From the NCBI GenBank assembly GCA_903879825.1, contig CAIRND010000236.1:1-7005 (forward strand): a stretch of DNA of 7,005 nucleotides, given 5' to 3'. The notes below the pieces were generated by a model. That model made no database searches. It was not told where the DNA came from and saw nothing but the letters and a program-made list of their open reading frames with translations. Shown piece after piece: positions 1 to 4,022 of this stretch (the first letter of the stretch is position 1; every line of letters begins with the position of its first letter). Made by a program: the position numbers and the translations under genes. The stretch comes from an uncultured Geobacteraceae bacterium (GTDB lineage: Bacteria > Desulfobacterota > Desulfuromonadia > Geobacterales > Pseudopelobacteraceae).

Positions 1-1
1 C

Positions 2-172
2 AGAAGGCGAAAGGGCTTGCGTGTTCATGTGCAGGGAAATGTGCGGGGTGAAATTGAATTTCACCGGTTTATCGTAATGCAATCCCGCTCTACCCCATCT
101 ATCAAGCCTCCATTTCACAGCACCTGGCAGTCCTGATAAAACACGTTCTAATAAACTGCAGGCGAAGAGGAG
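2..172 (-). pseudogene. Possible 5' remnant of an acyltransferase gene, no start codon
   Basis: On the minus strand a frame is open for 57 codons, from just after a TAA at 175-173 to the left edge of the window. It contains no ATG, GTG or TTG near its beginning. The translation includes LLERVLSGLPGAVKWRL followed by KPVKFNFTPHISL. From memory this pattern (short helix, LPG, basic stretch, then a beta-strand with a hydrophobic-x-hydrophobic-x rhythm ending HISL) resembles the N-terminus of hexapeptide-repeat (left-handed beta-helix) acetyltransferases such as the WcaF-like ones of polysaccharide loci, although the middle is shorter than usual. A TATAAT lies upstream on the same strand (219-214) but has no good -35. 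The absence of a start suggests a decayed or truncated gene; a chance open frame is also possible. The glycosyltransferase at 819 would be a compatible neighbour. Confidence 0.27.
47..65. repeat. Perfect 19-bp palindrome (9-bp arms, 1-bp centre)
   Basis: GGTGAAATT and AATTTCACC are exact reverse complements flanking a single G. A one-base centre cannot form a hairpin loop without unpairing inner bases, and no T-run follows on either strand. This makes a dimeric-protein binding site more likely than a terminator. It lies inside the start-less minus-strand open frame (codons for VKFNFT), so it could also be an accident of beta-strand coding. It is about 220 bases upstream of the first intact gene, which is far for a direct operator. 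Confidence 0.45.
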
Positions 173-278
173 TTAAAATGCGCTAAACAATCGCAAATCC
201 CTTGGTACAGAAAATTATAGCGGCACTTACTCAAAACTGAAATATGCACAATGATAGACACTGAACGTTTTTTCTGTC

Positions 279-283
279 GGAGG
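279..283 (+). promoter_or_regulatory. Ribosome binding site of the 37-aa ORF
   Basis: GGAGG lies 5 bases before the ATG at 289. It is the only strong Shine-Dalgarno in the region upstream of the J-domain gene, and it supports translation starting at 289 with coupling into the gene at 399. I saw no convincing -10/-35 pair in 180-278. Confidence 0.6.
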
Positions 284-288
284 AAATC

Positions 289-402
289 ATGGCTTTAGAT
301 GAGTTGAAATATGAACACGCTGGATTTGGAATAATCCATGAGGGCAGAATAGAGCGGGAAGGTTACGGGCATATTGGGATAGGTTTGGGCATCAAGCCAT
401 GA
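289..402 (+). CDS. Small 37-aa protein, translationally coupled to the J-domain gene
   Basis: ATG at 289 follows a strong Shine-Dalgarno, GGAGG at 279-283, with 5 bases of spacing. The frame runs 37 codons to TGA at 400-402, which overlaps the ATG of the J-domain gene at 399 in the classic ATGA arrangement. The product begins MALDELKYEHAG and continues GFGIIHEGRIEREGYGHIG, ending LGIKP. It is Gly-rich, has no signal peptide or membrane segment, and its alternating pattern suggests a small beta structure. I do not recognise a family. The ribosome binding site here is far better than anything directly in front of the J-domain ATG, so this ORF is probably really translated. It may be a small protein in its own right or a leader that delivers ribosomes to the next gene. 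Confidence 0.6.
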   Translation: MALDELKYEHAGFGIIHEGRIEREGYGHIGIGLGIKP

Positions 403-689
403 CTTATGTCGAATTACAAGAGGCACTTCAGGTTTTGGGCCTGAGGGAACGGTCTGCTTTAAGAGAAATCAAAGCTCGTCATCGTGAGTTGGTAAAGCAT
501 TATCACCCAGACGCCGGCATCGTTGACGATCATGAGACAATCAAGAAAGTGAATGCAGCGTATAAAATACTGCTGGATTACATTACTGATTATCGCTTTT
601 CATTTGCGGAGGATGAGTTTTACGAACAGAATCCTGAGGAACAACTTCGGAGGCAGTTCATGGATGTCTCGCTGTGGGGAAAGAGATAA
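399..689 (+). CDS. Short J-domain (DnaJ-like) co-chaperone, 96 aa
   Basis: The protein is little more than one J domain (about residues 3-62). Helix II is basic (IKARHRELVKHY), the diagnostic HPD tripeptide is at residues 36-38, and helix III (ETIKKVNAAYKILLDY) follows. HPD is the surface that stimulates ATP hydrolysis by DnaK/Hsp70, so a cytoplasmic Hsp70 partner role is expected. The Gly/Phe, zinc-finger and C-terminal substrate domains of full DnaJ are absent, making this a type III-like J protein. The tail of about 35 residues is acidic and aromatic (YRFSFAEDEFYEQ) and ends near SLWGKR; it may choose a client or partner. There is no Shine-Dalgarno directly before the ATG: the start overlaps the stop of the 37-aa ORF, so translation is probably coupled. 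The client is unknown. Confidence 0.88.
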   Translation: MTYVELQEALQVLGLRERSALREIKARHRELVKHYHPDAGIVDDHETIKKVNAAYKILLDYITDYRFSFAEDEFYEQNPEEQLRRQFMDVSLWGKR

Positions 690-730
690 TTAATCTGATT
701 ACAATTTAACAGGTGCAATTATAGAAAAGC

Positions 731-768
731 TACTGCGAAAACGGCTTATTCCGCTTGTTTTACTGCGA
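731..768. repeat. 8-bp direct repeat TACTGCGA, 30 bp apart
   Basis: TACTGCGA occurs at 731-738 and 761-768 in the 129-base gap between the J-domain gene and the glycosyltransferase gene. The first continues AAAACGG and the second GGATTT, so identity stops at eight bases. It could be a pair of protein-binding half sites upstream of the glycosyltransferase, but at this length chance is a serious alternative. No clear terminator or consensus promoter is visible in this gap. Confidence 0.25.
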
Positions 769-818
769 GGATTTACACCTTATTTTCTGAGACTTCACAC
801 ATTAATAACAGGATCCAC

Positions 819-1832
819 ATGCGTATTGCACTGATTTCACCTTACTCCCGCAGCCCGATGCGGGGAAATATTGTAACAGTTCGGCGCATATCGCGCTTTT
901 TAAAGCAAGAGGGAGTAGTCACCGTTACTCTTGCGGTCGATGACCTTTCTGTTACCGAGATGAAGGAGCAGCTTGCAGAATTCAAACCAGATCTGATTCA
1001 CTGTTTCCACGCCCACTACAGCGGTTCGATAACACGTCAACTTGCAGAATATTTGAATATTCCTTACGTGGTAACCATTACGGGAAGTGATTTACATAAC
1101 TCGTCACTGCGGAATCACCCCGATACAGTTAATGCAATCGAAACAGCTCAAGCCATAGTGTGTTTTCACCAGAATGATGCTGAAAGGCTCACGGAGTTTT
1201 TCCCGACTCTTCGAGGAAAAGTATCTGTGGTTCCACAGGGGGTGGAGTCGTTGCCGATGGGTGAAGGTGATTGTTATGACTTTGTCAGTGAAGCATTTGT
1301 ACTGTTTCTACCTGCAGCATTACGACCAGTCAAGCGTGTTGATTTTGCCATAAGATCGTTATCAAAACTGGCGCTGAGTGATAAGAAACTGCAGTTAGTC
1401 ATTGCGGGCGGGGTGATTGACTCTGATTATGCTGAGTCAATTCGAAAAATGGTGAGCAATAACCTCTGTGTCACCTGGTTTGGAGAAGTACCACATGAGC
1501 GAATGAGAAGCCTCTACGAACGCGCTGATCTGGTACTGAATTGTTCTCAGTCGGAATCGATGCCTAACAGCCTTATGGAAGCGATGGCTCTCGGTCGGCC
1601 GGTTCTGGCAGCCAATATTTCTGGTAACCGATCGCTGGTTCAAAATGGAATAACCGGCTGGCTCTATGACAGCGAGGCGGATTTTCTCCGATTGGTTGCC
1701 CATATCAGGGGGGATGCCACAGTGCGTGAAGAAGTAGGGCGTAACGCAAAAAAATGTATAATGGAATATTTTCCACCTTCGTTGGAGGCAAAGCGCTACC
1801 TGGCTCTGTACCGTGAACTGCTTCGGCTTTGA
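819..1832 (+). CDS. GT4-type glycosyltransferase, GLT1D1/SenB-like, 337 aa
   Basis: This is a cytoplasmic GT-B fold glycosyltransferase that should transfer a sugar from a nucleotide-sugar donor. The N-terminal acceptor half starts MRIALISPYSRSPMRGNIVTV, with a GN-x-x-T-x-x-R pattern near residues 17-23 and TGSDLH at 88-93. PQGVE at 139-143 leads into the linker. The C-terminal donor half has LRPVKRV (168-174), LVIAGG (193-198), FGEVPHERM (221-229) and the E-x7-E nucleotide-sugar motif E246-E254 within SESMPNSLMEAM, then PVLAANISGN (261-270). The combination GN-x-T-x-R, LRPVK, GE-x-P and N-I-x-GN recalls metazoan GLT1D1 and bacterial SenB (TIGR04348) more than typical O-antigen transferases; this is recollection, not a search. 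ATG at 819 has AGGA at 810-813. There is no signal peptide or membrane helix. Acceptor and donor cannot be read from the sequence. Confidence 0.87.
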   Translation: MRIALISPYSRSPMRGNIVTVRRISRFLKQEGVVTVTLAVDDLSVTEMKEQLAEFKPDLIHCFHAHYSGSITRQLAEYLNIPYVVTITGSDLHNSSLRNHPDTVNAIETAQAIVCFHQNDAERLTEFFPTLRGKVSVVPQGVESLPMGEGDCYDFVSEAFVLFLPAALRPVKRVDFAIRSLSKLALSDKKLQLVIAGGVIDSDYAESIRKMVSNNLCVTWFGEVPHERMRSLYERADLVLNCSQSESMPNSLMEAMALGRPVLAANISGNRSLVQNGITGWLYDSEADFLRLVAHIRGDATVREEVGRNAKKCIMEYFPPSLEAKRYLALYRELLRL

Positions 1833-1886
1833 CTTTTTATAAACGGCTTAGATCAGTGGTTAGCGCAGAAAAAATCTAAAAAACAG

Positions 1887-1919
1887 GGTGCAAAGACTTT
1901 CCTGCAGGTGCAAAAACTG
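1887..1919 (+). promoter_or_regulatory. Tandem 12-bp direct repeats, 21-bp period: candidate activator site
   Basis: GGTGCAAAGACT (1887-1898) and GGTGCAAAAACT (1908-1919) differ at one base and are exactly 21 bp start to start, two turns of B-DNA, so they face the same side of the helix. They lie just upstream of a perfect TATAAT (1948-1953) that lacks a recognisable -35. If transcription starts near 1960, the repeats are centred near -46 and -67, where a class II activator or response-regulator dimer pair would bind. A related CAGGTGCAA also occurs at 710-718 upstream of the glycosyltransferase. The regulator is unknown. Confidence 0.45.
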
Positions 1920-1924
1920 CACGA

Positions 1925-1953
1925 TATTTTTTGTATCCCGTTTTATTTATAAT
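1925..1953 (+). promoter_or_regulatory. Candidate promoter of the exported-protein operon
   Basis: TATAAT at 1948-1953 matches the sigma-70 -10 consensus completely. The hexamer 17 bp upstream (1925-1930, TATTTT) is a poor -35, fitting a promoter that relies on an activator bound at the repeats 1887-1919. It would give a 5' untranslated leader of about 100 bases before the ATG at 2059. An alternative -10 is TACAAT at 1980-1985, also without a good -35. Confidence 0.4.
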
Positions 1954-1968
1954 GTACAAGTAGTTACA

Positions 1969-1981
1969 TAACAGCCTGTTA
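1969..1981. repeat. 13-bp palindrome in the operon leader
   Basis: TAACAG and CTGTTA are perfect reverse complements around a single C. The element sits just downstream of the proposed start of transcription, a position typical of a repressor operator. It overlaps a direct repeat of GTTACA (1963-1968 and 1978-1983). It could be a repressor site or part of a folded leader; neither can be decided from sequence alone. Confidence 0.35.
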
Positions 1982-2005
1982 CAATATTTTTCCCCGTTGG
2001 CACGT

Positions 2006-2050
2006 CTCGTGGATTAACCATAGGCAAGATGTACACAACCCACGAGGAGG
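2006..2050 (+). promoter_or_regulatory. Leader hairpin that overlaps the Shine-Dalgarno
   Basis: CTCGTGG (2006-2012) is the exact complement of CCACGAG (2040-2046), and a T-G wobble (2005/2047) extends the stem to eight pairs around a 27-base loop. The right arm takes in GAGG of the Shine-Dalgarno GAGGAGG (2044-2050), leaving AGG free 8 bases before the ATG at 2059. Folding could therefore lower ribosome access, as in RNA thermometers or protein-controlled leaders. The loop is long, so the stem alone is only moderately stable. Confidence 0.4.
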
Positions 2051-2058
2051 CAACAAAA

Positions 2059-2364
2059 ATGAAAACGAAACAGATGATGGCAATGGGATTGGCAGCACTG
2101 TGTGCAATAGCTCTAGCCGGAGAAGCATCGGCACGTGGTGGCAATGGTGGTGCAAAGGGACAGGGAATAAATAGTGGGACATGTGCACAAACGGGGACAG
2201 CAACCAGTCCCGCAGGATCACAGCGTCGTGACGGCACTTTTTTGACGACAGGAACGACTGCCAATGGCACGACAACTCGCCCGAGTAACGGGAGAGGTTT
2301 GCAGGATGGAAGTCACTTGACAGTCACAACGGCAGCTCCGATAGTTACGACAGTCGCACCCTAA
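2059..2364 (+). CDS. Small Thr/Gly-rich exported protein, 101 aa
   Basis: First gene of a three-gene operon. A Sec signal peptide is clear: MKTKQ, hydrophobic core MMAMGLAALCAIALA, then GEASA with likely cleavage after A25. The mature part (about 76 residues) is rich in Thr, Gly, Ser and Arg, contains one Cys (C42), and has no membrane segment. An imperfect repeat with a 25-residue period aligns G53/G78, D58-G59/D83-G84, L62-T63/L87-T88 and A68/A93, so the mature protein may hold two copies of a short DG-x-x-LT unit. I chose ATG 2059 because GAGGAGG lies 8 bases upstream and the signal peptide begins there; an in-frame ATG at 2029 would put ten odd residues in front and has no ribosome binding site. 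I do not recognise a family. Periplasmic or extracellular location is inferred. Confidence 0.72.
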   Translation: MKTKQMMAMGLAALCAIALAGEASARGGNGGAKGQGINSGTCAQTGTATSPAGSQRRDGTFLTTGTTANGTTTRPSNGRGLQDGSHLTVTTAAPIVTTVAP

Positions 2365-2384
2365 TATTTTGAATTGACGCCTGT

Positions 2385-2405
2385 GGGGGGCGGACGCGTC
2401 CCCCC
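2385..2405 (+). repeat. GC-rich inverted repeat between first and second operon genes
   Basis: Six Gs (2385-2390) and six Cs (2400-2405) flank CGGACGCGT; alternatively the ten bases GGACGCGTCC (2392-2401) are a perfect palindrome. An RNA hairpin here would be very stable, but it is followed by TTCTC rather than a run of U, so it is not a standard terminator. It lies 20 bases after the stop of the first gene and 20 before the start of the second. It may protect the upstream message from 3' exonucleases or reduce readthrough, giving more of the first protein than of the other two. Confidence 0.5.
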
Positions 2406-2424
2406 TTCTCAGTGGAGAATTGCA

Positions 2425-2940
2425 ATGCGACCGACAAAAATCATCATGTATCTTATAGCAGCTTTTTTTATGTCGCTTCCGATCACTGCTCACGCTTTCT
2501 GGGGGGATGACAGCGATAGGCACAGTGGCCTGAATCTGGAAACCGGCTATGATGCCAACACCGTTACTACGATATCTGGACGCATTATTTCGGTTCAAGT
2601 CGGAGTCGATCACCGTAATTCTCAATTTGAACTCGATAGTAACGGTTCACGTGCAATTGTTGTGCTGGGACCACAGCGCTATTGGGCAGAAAACGGCATT
2701 GCACTCAAGGCAGGTGACAGCGTTACCGTCACTGGTTCCAAGGCTCAGGGCAAGGACGGCAATGTGTATATTCTGGCACAAAAAGTAACGGATACCACTT
2801 TAAACACCTCCGTTTCACTGCGTAACGAATCAGGTCGCCCGGCCTGGGCAGGTGGCGGCACAGGAAGCGGTCAAGGCAGAATGAATAACCGACCAGCCCA
2901 GACACCGGGAAGAGCCGGGAGTGGCAGAATGGGGCGGTAG
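2425..2940 (+). CDS. Exported OB-fold-like protein with Gly/Arg-rich tail, 171 aa
   Basis: Second gene of the operon. The signal peptide is MRPTKIIMYLIAAFFMSLPITAHA, with cleavage expected after A24, before FWGDD. Residues about 47-122 read as a small beta-barrel: TISGRIISVQVG, QFELDSNGSRAIVVLG, RYWAENGIALKAGDSVTVTG and NVYILAQKV. The order (leading SGRI strand, AGD turn, VTVTG strand) is like OB-fold exported domains of the BOF/YgiW or DUF5666 kind; this is pattern resemblance, not a proven match. LRNESGRPAWAGG (132-144) follows, and then a disordered Gly/Arg/Pro-rich basic tail to the end that could bind an anionic polymer or surface. I chose ATG 2425 because GGAG lies 7 bases upstream and the signal peptide starts there; the in-frame TTG at 2374 would read through the GC hairpin. 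Ligand unknown. Confidence 0.75.
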   Translation: MRPTKIIMYLIAAFFMSLPITAHAFWGDDSDRHSGLNLETGYDANTVTTISGRIISVQVGVDHRNSQFELDSNGSRAIVVLGPQRYWAENGIALKAGDSVTVTGSKAQGKDGNVYILAQKVTDTTLNTSVSLRNESGRPAWAGGGTGSGQGRMNNRPAQTPGRAGSGRMGR

Positions 2941-2965
2941 CATTTCTCACACACAAGGACATCAC

Positions 2966-3817
2966 ATGCGCACTCTACTACTCACATTTTTTTCGTTTGG
3001 AATTCTATGTCTCAGCGCCCCTTCTTCTTTCGCTGAATTACCTCCTCCTAAATTTGCAATAGGAATTGGCCTGGAACTGTCAAGTGGCGTTTTTGGCACT
3101 GGATCGGCCAGTACGTATGCCACTGTACCGGTTGTTCTTGACTGGTTTCCAACAGACAAAATTGACGTGGAGCTGACCGTGCCGCTCATCTATCAGCGCA
3201 CTTCCACCACTGGGCATGCCGTGCTTGGCACAAGCGTGCAGAGCCCCGTCACCACTGTTGCAAAAAGTGTGGAACGACGCGGCCCAATGAGTGTTTCAAG
3301 TGGTGGTGGCGGTGGCAGCATGTTCGGTGGAGACTATGGTCTGGGAGATATTACACTGACAGGCGGCTATATTCTGCTCTCTGATAGTGATACGACACCC
3401 CAGCTGCGTCCGACTCTTTATGCGAAATTCCCTACCGCCGATGAAAACAAGGGCTTTGGAACAGGAAAATTTGACTTTGGTGCTGGTGTTGCGCTTTCCA
3501 AATGGCTTGGTAACTGGCAACCATTTGCAGAGGGGCGCTATGTCGTGCAAGGGGCATCACATGATGAGACCGGGGCGGTAAATTTTGTGACGGTAGATAC
3601 CGGAATCGCCTACAGCTGGAACGACCATCTTGTTACATCAGGATATGTCCGCTATGGTTCGAAGTTTTTTGACAACATGGCTGCCCCTCTTGAAGCACGC
3701 GTAAAGATGGTATGGCGCTTGAGCGATCGCATTTATACCGATGTGTATGCGCTAAAGGGGTTTAGTGACGGAAGTCCGGATTACGGTGGTGGTGCTTCTG
3801 TTTTTTTTGAATTTTGA
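2966..3817 (+). CDS. Outer-membrane beta-barrel, Phenol_MetA_deg/transporter-like, 283 aa
   Basis: Third gene of the operon, starting 25 bases after the second. The signal peptide MRTLLLTFFSFGILCLSAPSSFA should be cut after A23. The mature chain is a series of amphipathic strands with short turns and ends FFEF, the terminal Phe recognised by the BAM machinery. GLGDITLTGGYIL (125-137), RPTLYAKFPTADE (148-160), GFGTGKFDFGAG (163-174) and WQPFAEGRYVVQG (184-196) match the layout of the PF13557-like barrels often labelled 'transporter' or phenol meta-pathway protein. A loop at 100-122 holds five Gly in a row and is probably extracellular or periplasmic. ATG 2966 has AAGGA at 2955-2959; the in-frame ATG at 2921 lies inside the previous gene and lacks a signal-like start. 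Substrate unknown. Linkage to two small exported proteins suggests a shared envelope role. Confidence 0.8.
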   Translation: MRTLLLTFFSFGILCLSAPSSFAELPPPKFAIGIGLELSSGVFGTGSASTYATVPVVLDWFPTDKIDVELTVPLIYQRTSTTGHAVLGTSVQSPVTTVAKSVERRGPMSVSSGGGGGSMFGGDYGLGDITLTGGYILLSDSDTTPQLRPTLYAKFPTADENKGFGTGKFDFGAGVALSKWLGNWQPFAEGRYVVQGASHDETGAVNFVTVDTGIAYSWNDHLVTSGYVRYGSKFFDNMAAPLEARVKMVWRLSDRIYTDVYALKGFSDGSPDYGGGASVFFEF

Positions 3818-3979
3818 TCATTTTGTCAGCGTGGTTTTTATGGAGGGAAAAACAATTGGTCTCAGGCCGAAACATTTGCAGACTTGGTCCGTTGCTGGTC
3901 TAAATTGAGAAGGATATCATGGCATCAGAGGGGATATGAATTGGTAGACCGTTACGCGTCGAATATCCCAGAGCTCTGA
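3818..3979 (+). pseudogene. Start-less 53-codon open stretch after the barrel gene, possible remnant
   Basis: Immediately after the TGA of the barrel gene the same frame stays open for 53 codons to TGA at 3977-3979. It has no ATG, and its only in-frame TTG codons lack a Shine-Dalgarno. The translation looks protein-like: WSQAETFADLVRCWSKL, then RRISWHQR, then GYELVDRYASNIPEL, an amphipathic helical pattern with three Trp. I do not recognise the family. The barrel already ends with the expected FFEF, so this is unlikely to be its true C-terminus. It may be the 3' remnant of a lost gene, a product of stop readthrough, or chance. The region also holds the inverted repeat at 3924-3980. Confidence 0.3.
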
Positions 3980-3980
3980 T
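3924..3980. repeat. Interrupted inverted repeat, 14 bp per arm
   Basis: The left arm ATCAGAGGGGATAT (3924-3937) pairs with ATATCCC (3963-3969) and CTCTGAT (3974-3980), with AGAG (3970-3973) as a four-base bulge and a 25-base loop. All 14 pairs are Watson-Crick. A T-run (3992-3997) comes 11 bases later on the plus strand, too far for a standard intrinsic terminator. It is the only strong structure after the exported-protein operon, so it may still mark the 3' end of that message, or serve both converging transcripts. Confidence 0.5.
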
Positions 3981-4022
3981 AGGTATTCTCATTTTTTATC
4001 TACTGAAACCAAACAGGCCTGT

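Noticed and set aside
178..186. ATG after AGAGGAG on the plus strand
   Set aside because: The frame is Met-Arg-stop; too short to be a gene or a recognisable leader peptide.
1437..1703. Minus-strand 88-aa open frame inside the glycosyltransferase
   Set aside because: Antisense to the conserved donor-binding half with no ribosome binding site or protein-like pattern.
1833..1880. Terminator for the glycosyltransferase gene
   Set aside because: Only a weak, mismatched stem (GCTTA/TTAGC) is present and no T-run follows it closely.
1880..1925. Possible GEMM (cyclic di-GMP) riboswitch from CAGGG...GCAAA
   Set aside because: The conserved GNRA tetraloop, receptor helix and second stem are not found, and the similarity is explained by the 12-bp direct repeats.
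1999..2016. Possible sigma-54 promoter (TGGCACG motif)
   Set aside because: TGGCACG is present, but the -12 element reads GTGG instead of TTGC, so the essential GC pair is missing.
1947..2270. Minus-strand open frames of about 100 aa across the first exported gene
   Set aside because: They lie antisense to a gene with a clear ribosome binding site and signal peptide, and their translations are Pro/Ser/His/Cys-rich with no domain pattern.
2218..2625. Minus-strand 135-aa open frame spanning the first two exported genes
   Set aside because: Its Arg/Ser/Cys-rich translation crosses the GC hairpin and has no Shine-Dalgarno; it is a shadow of the Thr-rich and OB-fold-like genes.
4013..4022. ACAGGCCTGT palindrome just past the L,D-transpeptidase stop
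   Set aside because: Ten bases with no loop and no adjacent T-run; not a usable terminator and short enough for chance.
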